Assembly (NCBI GenBank): GCA_005888315.1
Contig: VAWH01000003.1
Coordinates: forward strand, 1-50,054
Reading direction: 5' to 3'
DNA length: 50,054 nt
Source: Actinomycetota bacterium
Lineage (GTDB): Bacteria; Actinomycetota; Thermoleophilia; Gaiellales; Gaiellaceae
A model generated the notes under the pieces. The model worked only from the letters and a program-made list of their open reading frames with translations. It was not told the origin of the DNA and ran no database searches. Shown here in pieces: positions 8,004-15,085 of the stretch; position 1 is the first letter of the stretch, and every line of letters begins with the position of its first letter. The translations under genes and the position numbers were made by a program.

Positions 8004-8094
8004 CTCTCCCTCCTTCGTCTCGTCTGGTTCGAGGCTACATCGTTCTGAGACGGCGCGGGCTATGCTCGCGCCGGTCCGGACGAAAGGAGTCGAC

Positions 8095-8715
8095 GTGGCG
8101 ACGCTCGCCTTCAACCACCAGGAGATCACCCCCCGGCCGCTGAAGGCCGAGCTGCTCGAGCTGGACGGCATCTCGCGCGAGAGCGTCGAGGCGCACTACC
8201 GGCTCTACGAGGGCTACGTGAACAAGCGGAACGAGATCCTGGAGAAACTCGGTTCCGTCGATCTGGGCGCGGCCAACCAGGTCTACTCGGAGGTTCGCGC
8301 CCTCAAGGTCGAGCTCTCGTTCGCGATCGGCGGGATCAAGAACCACGAGATCTACTTCGACCACCTGGGCGGGGACGGGGGTGCCCCGAGCGGGCCGATC
8401 GTCCGGCTGATCGAGCGCGACTTCGGTTCTATCGAAGACTGGGCCCGCGACCTGAAGGCGAGCGGGATGTCGGGGCGCGGTTGGGCGTGGACCGCGTACG
8501 ACTGGGACGAGGCCCGCCTCTTCAACTACGTCGGCGACACCCAGAACACGTTCCCGATCTGGAACGCGACCCCGCTCGTCGCCCTGGACGTCTACGAGCA
8601 TGCCTATTTCCTCGACTTCCAGACCGACCGCGGCTCGTACATCGACGCCTTCTTCGCGAACCTCGACTGGGCCGTCGTCAACGACTGGGTCGGCCGGTAC
8701 CAGATAACGGTTTGA
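8095..8715 (+). CDS. Divergent Fe/Mn superoxide dismutase family protein
   Basis: A 206-residue SOD-fold protein. The metal ligands are conserved: His34 ([11 protein letters not shown]), His84 ([10 protein letters not shown]), Asp165 and His169 ([14 protein letters not shown]). The usual second-sphere pair after the first ligand is changed from HH to YE, and the N-terminal helix differs from the neighbouring SOD. It may be a genuine but divergent SOD or a related metal enzyme. The GTG at 8095 is chosen because AAAGGAGT (8083-8090) precedes it by the right distance; an upstream ATG at 8062 lacks one. TATGCT at 8061-8066 is a likely minus-10 box. Confidence 0.85.
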   Translation: MATLAFNHQEITPRPLKAELLELDGISRESVEAHYRLYEGYVNKRNEILEKLGSVDLGAANQVYSEVRALKVELSFAIGGIKNHEIYFDHLGGDGGAPSGPIVRLIERDFGSIEDWARDLKASGMSGRGWAWTAYDWDEARLFNYVGDTQNTFPIWNATPLVALDVYEHAYFLDFQTDRGSYIDAFFANLDWAVVNDWVGRYQITV

Positions 8716-8795
8716 CTCAAGCGCTCGTCCTGCACCGGTCGAACATCAAGCGGCTGCGTTCGGGAACCGAGACGAAGATGCAGCTCAGGAGCCGG

Positions 8796-9764
8796 CTAGC
8801 CGGCTAGCCACTCGCGCAGCTCGGTGTGGCGCGAGAGCGCGCGCCCGTCTTCGAGCTCCGCGCGCAGCTCGCCAGCGGTGCCGAACCGCTCGGCGATCAC
8901 GTCGTGGTCGTGGATCGTCTCGAAGTTGACCTGCCGCGAGAAGAGGAAGTCCGCGTCGGCGAGCGCGTACGTCTCGAGTGTCCCCCGCAGCGCCAGCCGC
9001 ACCGAGTCCTCGACGAAGCGCGCGTGCGCGTGCGCCTGCTCGACGACGTGGAGCTCGTCCGGCCGCTTGAGCAACCCGTAAACCGGGGCGCTCATCGAGT
9101 TCTCGACGATCTGGACGAGCTGCTCGGCGTTGATCGGCTCCTCGGAGCCGACGTAGAGCGTTCCCCGCCCCCGCTGGTTGTGGGTCGCGAGCGGAACGAG
9201 CTCGAGGATCCGCTCGATCTCGTCATCCTCGAAACCGGCGGCCTCGAGCCGCTCACGCGAGCTCTCCCGGACGAGCCCCTGCGCGCAGGGGCAGGCGTTG
9301 ATTCCCGTCGCCTCGACGCCGACGATCCGGCGAGTTGCCCGCTCCGAGGCGGCCGCGAGCCCGATCAGCGAAACGAGCTCCTGGGTCCGGAGACCGGTCA
9401 CGGGCGTCCGCCGCTCGAACGGATACTGGGCGACGATCTCGACCTCGGCGCGCAGCGCGCGCTGGCGTTCGACGATCTCCGCGGCGATGCGGGCGGCGAG
9501 CTGCTCGACCAGGAGCGCTTCCTCGATCACGACCTCCTCGATCGCCTCCTCGAACAGCTCAGGGAAGCGCGACATGTGCACGCCCTTCTGCGTCGGATCG
9601 AGATCGACGGTGCAATCGATGTCCGCGGCGATCAGCTTCTCGTTCTCGCCATAGCGGATCCGGATCGCCTTGCGGACGCCGCTGACGCCGGCGCGCGAGA
9701 GCCCAATTTGCACGTCCGGGGGCGAAGCCTGTAGATCCTGAAGAAAATGAACTCCGTCGCTCAT
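8796..9764 (-). CDS. folE2: GTP cyclohydrolase FolE2 (type IB)
   Basis: A 322-residue FolE2, the zinc-independent alternative to FolE. It converts GTP to dihydroneopterin triphosphate, the first step of folate (and in many bacteria queuosine) synthesis. Supporting motifs are the CPCAQG cysteine site (residues 158-163), TPVTGLRTQE, and LATHNQRGRGTLYVG, which supplies a conserved histidine. The start is set at ATG 9764, just before the family-typical N terminus; the frame stays open upstream. A TANNNT box (TACCGT) lies 9 bases before this start, suggesting a very short leader. With ThyX 4 kb away, two folate-linked genes share the window but not an operon. Confidence 0.93.
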   Translation of the reverse strand: MSDGVHFLQDLQASPPDVQIGLSRAGVSGVRKAIRIRYGENEKLIAADIDCTVDLDPTQKGVHMSRFPELFEEAIEEVVIEEALLVEQLAARIAAEIVERQRALRAEVEIVAQYPFERRTPVTGLRTQELVSLIGLAAASERATRRIVGVEATGINACPCAQGLVRESSRERLEAAGFEDDEIERILELVPLATHNQRGRGTLYVGSEEPINAEQLVQIVENSMSAPVYGLLKRPDELHVVEQAHAHARFVEDSVRLALRGTLETYALADADFLFSRQVNFETIHDHDVIAERFGTAGELRAELEDGRALSRHTELREWLAG

Positions 9765-9784
9765 CGCGAAGCAACGGTACCGAA

Positions 9785-10369
9785 GTGACCGAAAAGTCCA
9801 GCTTCCCCACGCTCGTCTCCCTCGCCGCTCACGACCTGCGGACCCCGCTCGCAACCGTCAGCGGCTTCGCGAAGACGCTGATCCGGATGGAAGAGCTGGA
9901 GGAGCCGGCCTCGCGCTACCTCGGCATCATCGAGGCCGCCTCGGAGCAGATGGTCGAGTTGCTCGACGAGCTGGGGCTTGCGGCGCGTATCGAAGCGGGG
10001 CGGTACGAGCCGAGCCTGCGCGAGGTCGACACCCTCGAGCTCGCGAATGCCGCGGCGGCTGCACTCGGCGAGGACCGCGTTCGCGTCAGCGGGGAGGGTG
10101 GAACGGTACGGGTCGACCTCGACGCCACGAAGCGCGCCGTCAGCGCGCTGGCGCAGTGCGCGCTCCGCCACGGCGGCGTCGAGCTCGTCGAGGTCACGGC
10201 GACCGGCCCGGAGCTGACGATCGCGCCGATCACGCCGGCGTCTGCGCCGGTCGTCCTCGGCGAGGACCTTCGCGACCTCGGCGCAGCCGTGGCGGTCTTG
10301 CTCGTCCGCGCGCTCGGCGGCTCCGTCGAACTCGCCGGCGAGACGCTCCACGTGCGGCTGCCCGAGTGA
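9785..10369 (+). CDS. Stand-alone HisKA protein with degenerate ATPase domain
   Basis: A 194-residue protein with a clear histidine-kinase dimerisation/phosphoacceptor helix: SLAAHDLRTPLATVSGFAKTL, phosphoacceptor His16. The second half aligns by pattern to a HATPase domain and keeps a G2-like end (LVRALGGSVEL). However, the N box asparagine is missing (ALAQCALRHGG) and no DxGxG G1 box is visible. There is no sensor, HAMP or membrane segment. This layout recalls the phosphotransferases ChpT and Spo0B, which dimerise and relay phosphate without binding ATP. That role is inference; a decayed kinase is the alternative. The GTG start is 20 bases from divergent folE2, and the stop overlaps the start of the oxidase gene (GTGA). 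Confidence 0.75.
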   Translation: MTEKSSFPTLVSLAAHDLRTPLATVSGFAKTLIRMEELEEPASRYLGIIEAASEQMVELLDELGLAARIEAGRYEPSLREVDTLELANAAAAALGEDRVRVSGEGGTVRVDLDATKRAVSALAQCALRHGGVELVEVTATGPELTIAPITPASAPVVLGEDLRDLGAAVAVLLVRALGGSVELAGETLHVRLPE

Positions 10370-11421
10370 GCTCCTTCAACGTCGGCGACTACGAGCGCGA
10401 GGCCGAGCGTTTGCTCGACCCCGGCGCGTTCGGTTACTTCGCCGGGGGCGCGGGCGACGAGCGCACGCTTTCCGACAACGTCGAGGCCTTCTCGCGCTGG
10501 CAGTTGCGCCCGCGCGTGCTCGTCGACGTCAGCGAGGTGCGGACGGAGACGACCGTGCTCGGAAGTCGCGCCTCGATGCCGCTGCTGGTCGCGCCGACCG
10601 CGTTCCAGCGGCTCGCGCATCCTGACGGCGAGCTCGCGACCGCCCGTGCCGCGGCGGCTGCAGGGACGGTCATGTGCCAGTCGACGCTCTCGAGCGTCAC
10701 CCCGGGCGAGCTCGCAGCCGCCGCGCCGGGCGCCCGGCTCTGGTTTCAGCTCTATTGGTCGAGCGACCGCGGCTTCACCGCCGACCTGCTCGCGCGCGTT
10801 GTCGAGGCGGGCTTCAAAGCCGTCGTCTTCACGGTCGACTTTCCCGCCGCCGGGCGCCGTGAGCGCGACCTGCGCGCGGCGTTCACGCTCCCGGACGATC
10901 TCGCAACGCCGAACATCTCGGATTCGCTGCAGCGCCAGGACTTCCATGCCGCTCTCGGCCAGATCGTCGACCCCACGCTGACGTGGCGCGATCTCGAGTG
11001 GCTGCGCGCGCACTGCCCGCTGCCCGTCCTGCTGAAAGGGATTCTCTCGGCCGACGACGCGCTGCTCGCGGCGGAGCACGGCGCCGAGGGCGTGATCGTC
11101 TCCAACCACGGTGGCCGCCAGCTCGACGGCGTCGCCGCGTCGCTCGATGCGCTGCCCGAGGTCGTCGAAGCGGTGGACGACCGCGTCGAAGTGCTGCTGG
11201 ACGGCGGCGTCCGCCGCGGCACGGACGTCCTGAAGGCGCTCGCCCTAGGCGCTCGAGCCGCGCTCGTCGGACGCGCCGCGGTCTGGGGCCTGGCCGTCGG
11301 CGGCGAGCAAGGCGTCCGGGAAGTGCTGGAGCTTCTCCGTGCTGAAATCGAGCTCGGCCTGACCCACCTCGGCTGCCGTTCCCCCGCCGAGGTGACGCGC
11401 GCGCACGTCAAGCTCAAGTAA
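10366..11421 (+). CDS. FMN-dependent alpha-hydroxy-acid oxidase/dehydrogenase
   Basis: A 351-residue TIM-barrel flavoenzyme of the lactate/glycolate oxidase family, oxidising 2-hydroxy acids to 2-oxo acids. The catalytic histidine and substrate arginine are H248 and R251 in VSNHGGRQLDG. GYFAGGAGDE near residue 24 supplies the active-site tyrosine, and DGGVRRGTDVLKALALGA and VGR form the FMN phosphate site. The GTG at 10366 overlaps the upstream stop (GTGA), so translation is coupled to the HisKA protein. Substrate is undetermined; lactate, glycolate or mandelate-type acids are all possible. Confidence 0.9.
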   Translation: MSSFNVGDYEREAERLLDPGAFGYFAGGAGDERTLSDNVEAFSRWQLRPRVLVDVSEVRTETTVLGSRASMPLLVAPTAFQRLAHPDGELATARAAAAAGTVMCQSTLSSVTPGELAAAAPGARLWFQLYWSSDRGFTADLLARVVEAGFKAVVFTVDFPAAGRRERDLRAAFTLPDDLATPNISDSLQRQDFHAALGQIVDPTLTWRDLEWLRAHCPLPVLLKGILSADDALLAAEHGAEGVIVSNHGGRQLDGVAASLDALPEVVEAVDDRVEVLLDGGVRRGTDVLKALALGARAALVGRAAVWGLAVGGEQGVREVLELLRAEIELGLTHLGCRSPAEVTRAHVKLK

Positions 11422-11517
11422 CAGTCTGTTGCAAAGCTCAACACGGCTCGAAGTGACACCCAAAGGCACGGCAAGCGGCTCCGTTGCGCGAACTCCTCCA
11501 ACTAACAGACTGTTACT
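11417..11517. repeat. Inverted repeat spanning both convergent stop codons
   Basis: AGTAACAGTCTGTT at 11417-11430 is perfectly repeated in inverse at 11504-11517 (AACAGACTGTTACT), 14 bases each with 73 bases between. The left arm contains the oxidase stop codon and the right arm overlaps the ankyrin gene stop. Each arm holds its own small palindrome, AACAG-N-CTGTT. It may be a long-loop terminator, paired protein sites, or the ends of a decayed mobile element; the 73-base interior encodes nothing obvious. Confidence 0.6.
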
Positions 11518-11989
11518 AAGTCCGGTCTGAAGGTTCGTCCCGCGCGCCATGCGAGCGGAGGAGCGAGGCGAGTTCTTGGTCGTCGTTCTCCAGCGCGGCA
11601 TCGAGCGGGCTGAAACCGCTCCGGGTCGGCGCGTTGGGATCCGCTCCGTGCTCGAGCAGGATCGCGGCGATTTCGCGCGCGCCGGCCGCCGCGGCGCTGT
11701 TGAGCGGGTGGACGCCGAGCTCGTTGTCGGCAAAGGCGTTCACGTCGGCCCCGTGTTCGATCAGCAGTCGGGCGGCCTCGGGACCGTCGAAGAAGGCCGC
11801 GTAGTGGAGAGGCGTGAAGTCATCGTCGGAACGCGCCTGCGCCAGAGCCGGCTCGGAGCCGAGTAGCTCCCGCAGCCGGTCGACCTTGCCGAGCGAGGTA
11901 GCCTCGAACACGTCGAGGTCTGCGTCTTTCGCGAGCCGGCGCGCGGCGTCCTCGTCCCCCCGGTAGAGGGCCTGCATGATCTCGCTCAT
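11516..11989 (-). CDS. Ankyrin-repeat protein
   Basis: A 157-residue protein of three clear ankyrin repeats after a degenerate one. The consensus phrases TPLHYAAFFDGPEAARLLIEHGADVN, AAAAGAREIAAILLEHGADPN and FSPLDAALENDDQELASLLRSHGA run from about residue 60 to the end. Ankyrin repeats mediate protein binding; there is no signal peptide, so it should act in the cytoplasm. Its ATG at 11989 overlaps the stop of the Fpg-like gene (ATGA), so the two are co-translated, but any functional link to DNA repair is only contextual. The gene ends inside an inverted repeat. Confidence 0.85.
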   Translation of the reverse strand: MSEIMQALYRGDEDAARRLAKDADLDVFEATSLGKVDRLRELLGSEPALAQARSDDDFTPLHYAAFFDGPEAARLLIEHGADVNAFADNELGVHPLNSAAAAGAREIAAILLEHGADPNAPTRSGFSPLDAALENDDQELASLLRSHGARDEPSDRT

Positions 11990-12813
11990 CTCAGAAGCCT
12001 GGACAGGCGCCGGTCCTTGAGGACACGTCCGCCCGTCTGGCAGTCGGGGCAGTAGTAGACCGTGTGCTCCTCGTAGTCGACGCGCGCGATCGGCGCGCCG
12101 CACACGTAGCAGGGCTCGCCGAGCTTGTGGTGTACGCGGTAGACGCGCTTGTCGCCGGCGCCGCGCTCGCGCAGCTCGAGACCGCGCGAGAGCTCGGCGT
12201 CGATCGCGTCGGCGAGCTGCTGGACCTGTCCCGGGACCAGGTCCCGGGACAAGGCAAAAGGAGACAGCTTCGCGTGATGGAGGATCTCGTTCGCCCAGGC
12301 GCGGCCGATGCCGGCGATCGCACGCTGGTCGCGGAGCAGCGAGTGGAGCCGCCGAGACTCGGACGCGCAGATCTCGCCGAGCGCCTCCGTGCCGAGGCCA
12401 AGCGCCTCTGGCCCGAGGTGGGCGAGCTCCTGCTCGACGGCGTCGGGCGTCAGCAGCCAGACGCCGGCGCGCTTCTTCGAGCCCGCCTCCGTCAGCACGA
12501 GCTCCGCGCCGCCCTCGAACCGAAGCCGGAAAGCCGGCGTCTTGGGGCCCTTCTCGCCCGCGCTCAAGTAGCGAAGCCGCCCGGCCGTCATCAGGTGCAC
12601 GAGCAGGACGAGCTCCCCGTCTTCGGTCGGGAACAAGAGCCGCTTGCCCCGCCGCTCCGCTCCGGCGAGGCGCCGCCCCTCGAGGGCGGACAGCGGCGGC
12701 TCGAAGGTCTTCAGCGTCGCGATGTGCGCCGGACCGGCCTTCTCGATCGGGAAGGCACGCACGGGCTCGTCCAAGGCGCGCCGCCACGCCTCCATCTCGG
12801 GGAGCTCAGGCAC
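11986..12813 (-). CDS. Formamidopyrimidine-DNA glycosylase family protein (Fpg/Nei)
   Basis: A 275-residue DNA repair glycosylase/AP lyase. The GTG start gives (M)PELPEMEAW, placing the catalytic Pro2 and Glu3 at the N terminus after Met removal. RRGKRLLF supplies the conserved lysine. The C terminus carries a four-cysteine zinc finger (CYVCG, then CPDC) followed by TGGRVLKDRRLSRLL. Fpg proteins remove oxidised purines such as 8-oxoguanine; Nei-type relatives prefer oxidised pyrimidines, and the subtype is not certain. It is divergent from the asparaginase gene by 16 bases. An unusual perfect palindrome sits in frame within the linker region (see 12227). Confidence 0.9.
   Translation of the reverse strand: MPELPEMEAWRRALDEPVRAFPIEKAGPAHIATLKTFEPPLSALEGRRLAGAERRGKRLLFPTEDGELVLLVHLMTAGRLRYLSAGEKGPKTPAFRLRFEGGAELVLTEAGSKKRAGVWLLTPDAVEQELAHLGPEALGLGTEALGEICASESRRLHSLLRDQRAIAGIGRAWANEILHHAKLSPFALSRDLVPGQVQQLADAIDAELSRGLELRERGAGDKRVYRVHHKLGEPCYVCGAPIARVDYEEHTVYYCPDCQTGGRVLKDRRLSRLLR
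12227..12251. repeat. 25-bp perfect palindrome inside the fpg-like gene
   Basis: TGTCCCGGGACC and its reverse complement GGTCCCGGGACA flank a single A. It is read in frame as SRDLVPGQ within the glycosylase, between the helix-hairpin region and the zinc finger. A 12-bp perfect dyad in coding DNA is improbable by chance and resembles a small mobile palindromic (REP-like) unit tolerated by the protein. Confidence 0.6.
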
Positions 12814-12829
12814 TTACGCTTCGCGCCTC

Positions 12830-13720
12830 ATGGACCCGATCAGCGTAGCCGTGAGCCGTGGCTCGTTCGTCGAGTCCCTGCACCTCGTACACGCCGTTGC
12901 GGTGCAGAAGGGCGCGGTCGTCGCCGAGGCGGGCGACCCGGCTCTCCTCACCTCGCTTCGCTCCTCGGCCAAGCCGTTCCAGGCACTCCCGCTGGTTCGC
13001 TCCAGGGACGACCTCGACGACGTGGATATCGCGATCGCATCGGCTTCCCATCGAGCCGAACCCGAGCAGATCGAGGCGGTCAGGCGGCTGCTCGCGAAAG
13101 CGCCCGCGACCGAGAACGACCTCGAGGTCGGTCTCCAAGTAGGCCGACCGCCGCAGCCGATTTACCACAACTGCTCGGGCAAGCACGCCGGCATGCTCGC
13201 GACCTGCCGCGCGCAAGGCTGGCCGACCGAGGGTTATCGGCTGGCCGGCCACCGGCTTCAGGACGAGATCCTTGCGGAGATCGCCGCCGCGTCGGATGTG
13301 GAGCCCGGAGAGCTCGAGACGGGCGTCGACGGCTGCGGTGTCGTCTGCTTCGCCCTCCCGCTGGAGCGGGTTGCCTTCATGTTCTCGCGGCTCGAGAGCC
13401 GTGAGAGAGGCGGGCGTGTCGCGGCCGCGATGCGTGCACACCCGCAACTGATCGGCGGCGCCGGTCAGCCTGACACGGAGCTGATGCGAGGGCTGCCCGG
13501 TTGGATCGCGAAGGGCGGCGCGGAAGCCCTCTTCTGCGCGGCCGGGCCGGACGGGCTCGGCATCGCGCTGAAGACGCAGGACGGCGGCTACCGGGCGCTG
13601 CGTCCGGCAATCGCATCATTTCTCGCCCGGCTCGGGCACGAGCTCGGCCCAGGCTTCGCGCGCGTGGCGCTCCGAAACAGCCGTGGCGAAGAGGTCGGCG
13701 AGCTCGCCGCCCAGCCGTAG
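12830..13720 (+). CDS. Asparaginase (L-asparaginase II family)
   Basis: A 296-residue protein of the asparaginase II family (Pfam PF06089 type), hydrolysing L-asparagine to aspartate and ammonia. Family stretches are SLRSSAKPFQALPL, YHNCSGKHAGMLATC, GVDGCGVVCFALPL and a late GLPGWIAKGGAEALF. There is no signal peptide, so it is cytoplasmic. The start at ATG 12830 gives the normal N terminus (VSRGSFVESLH); the frame is open upstream into the opposite gene. A TANNNT box (TACGCT, 12815-12820) lies 9 bases before the ATG, so the mRNA leader must be minimal. Confidence 0.9.
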   Translation: MDPISVAVSRGSFVESLHLVHAVAVQKGAVVAEAGDPALLTSLRSSAKPFQALPLVRSRDDLDDVDIAIASASHRAEPEQIEAVRRLLAKAPATENDLEVGLQVGRPPQPIYHNCSGKHAGMLATCRAQGWPTEGYRLAGHRLQDEILAEIAAASDVEPGELETGVDGCGVVCFALPLERVAFMFSRLESRERGGRVAAAMRAHPQLIGGAGQPDTELMRGLPGWIAKGGAEALFCAAGPDGLGIALKTQDGGYRALRPAIASFLARLGHELGPGFARVALRNSRGEEVGELAAQP

Positions 13721-13752
13721 AAAAATTTCTCCCAAACTGCGTTCTTCCCCGC

Positions 13753-13758
13753 TAACAT
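13753..13758 (+). promoter_or_regulatory. Probable minus-10 box of the rpoD-like gene
   Basis: TAACAT fits TANNNT in the 140-base gap between asparaginase and the sigma gene, leaving a leader of roughly 95 bases with GGAGG just before the ATG. No convincing minus-35 was found at 16-18 bases. Confidence 0.4.
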
Positions 13759-13860
13759 CCCCGCCACGCGGGAGAGTCGGGGACAGTGCGACAGACCGGC
13801 CTCTTCACGTGTCTGAGTAGGTCTAGCCCCCAGCCAACCAGCACGAGAAAGCGGAGGTCT

Positions 13861-14958
13861 ATGCTCACCGTCGAGATCTCGCTCCCCGAGGTAGAAGAGC
13901 TCCAGAAGCTCGTCCAGGAAGGGCTCGAGAAGGGAGTCCTCAACTACGACGAGATCGCCACCGGGCTCGACGACGTCGAGCTCAGCAAGGATCAGGTCGA
14001 AGACTTCTACACCTATCTGATCGATCACGGCGTCGAGCTCGTCGAAGGCGAGACGCACAAGCATCCCCCACACGAACAGCCGAACCTCGCCGAAGAAGAG
14101 GTCAAGACCCCGAAGCTCGACCTAACCGTCGAGCCCTCGCTCGACTCGCTGCGCCTCTATCTGCGCGAGATCGGCAAGGTGCCGCTGCTGACCGCCGACC
14201 AGGAGGTCTACTTGGCGAAGCGGATCGAGCGCGGCGAGATGTCGGCGAAGACGCAGATGATCGAGGCGAACCTCCGCCTCGTCGTCTCGATCGCGAAGTC
14301 GTACCTCGGGCGCGGCCTGAGCTTCCTCGACCTGATCCAGGAGGGCTCGCTCGGCCTGATTCGCGCCGTCGAGAAGTTTGACTATCGCAAGGGCTACAAG
14401 TTCTCGACCTATGCGACCTGGTGGATTCGGCAGGCGGTCACGAGGGCGATCGCCGACAAGGCGCGGACGATCCGGATCCCCGTCCACATGGTCGAGAAGC
14501 TGAACAAGGTCGTGCACATCGAGCGCCAGCTCGTCCAGCGGCTCGGGCGCGAGCCGCGGCCCGACGAGATCGCCGAGGAGCTCGAGATGACGACCGGCGA
14601 GGTGCGGGAGATCCTACGGATGGCCCAGCATCCGGTCTCGCTCGAGAAGCCGATCGGCGAGGAGGAGGACTCCGAGCTCGGCGACTTCGTCGAGGACGAC
14701 CAGATCGAGACTCCGGACGAGCACGCCTCCCTGTCGCTCCGCCGCGAGGACATCGAGCATGCTCTCTTGTCGCTGCCCGAGCGCGAGCGCAAGGTAATCG
14801 AGCTGCGGTTCGGCCTCACCGGCGGCCAGCCGTGCACGCTCGAGGAGGTCGGCAAGGCCTTCGGGGTCACCCGCGAGCGAATCCGCCAGATCGAGAACAA
14901 CACCCTGAAGAAGCTCGAGTCGCTGCCCGAGGCGCAGGGGCTCAAGGACTGCGTCTAG
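13861..14958 (+). CDS. RpoD-family (HrdB-like) RNA polymerase sigma factor
   Basis: A 365-residue group 1/2 sigma-70 protein. After an acidic N-terminal region, region 1.2 is at about 95-125 ([20 protein letters not shown]). Regions 2.1-2.4 follow ([20 protein letters not shown], then [15 protein letters not shown]), then region 3, and region 4 with the helix-turn-helix [18 protein letters not shown]. Intact region 2.4/4.2 motifs indicate recognition of standard minus-10/minus-35 promoters. It is either the principal sigma factor or a close HrdB-type paralogue; a second copy elsewhere cannot be excluded. The ATG at 13861 follows GGAGG (13853-13857); an earlier in-frame ATG at 13786 lacks a ribosome site and gives a non-family extension. 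Confidence 0.95.
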   Translation: MLTVEISLPEVEELQKLVQEGLEKGVLNYDEIATGLDDVELSKDQVEDFYTYLIDHGVELVEGETHKHPPHEQPNLAEEEVKTPKLDLTVEPSLDSLRLYLREIGKVPLLTADQEVYLAKRIERGEMSAKTQMIEANLRLVVSIAKSYLGRGLSFLDLIQEGSLGLIRAVEKFDYRKGYKFSTYATWWIRQAVTRAIADKARTIRIPVHMVEKLNKVVHIERQLVQRLGREPRPDEIAEELEMTTGEVREILRMAQHPVSLEKPIGEEEDSELGDFVEDDQIETPDEHASLSLRREDIEHALLSLPERERKVIELRFGLTGGQPCTLEEVGKAFGVTRERIRQIENNTLKKLESLPEAQGLKDCV

Positions 14959-14961
14959 GAG

Positions 14962-14988
14962 CACGGGGGAACCCATGGTTCCCCCGTG
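14962..14988 (+). terminator. Hairpin terminator after the sigma gene
   Basis: A perfect 12-bp stem, CACGGGGGAACC with GGTTCCCCCGTG, closes a 3-base loop four bases after the sigma-factor stop codon. It may also serve the opposing glycosyltransferase-like gene that ends at 15086. No T tract follows. Confidence 0.75.
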
Positions 14989-15085
14989 AGTCCCCTCCTT
15001 CGCGGCGCTTTTCCGTCTCTAAGTTCGGCTCCGCCGGAGTGAATCCGGCTCCGCCCGCAACCGGCCGCGCGTCGTCCGAGCTGGT

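Noticed and set aside
9916-11109. 397-residue minus-strand frame
   Set aside because: Shadow of the HisKA and FMN oxidase genes, which have clear motifs on the plus strand.
12064-13404. 446-residue plus-strand frame
   Set aside because: Antisense to the Fpg-like gene and out of frame with asparaginase.
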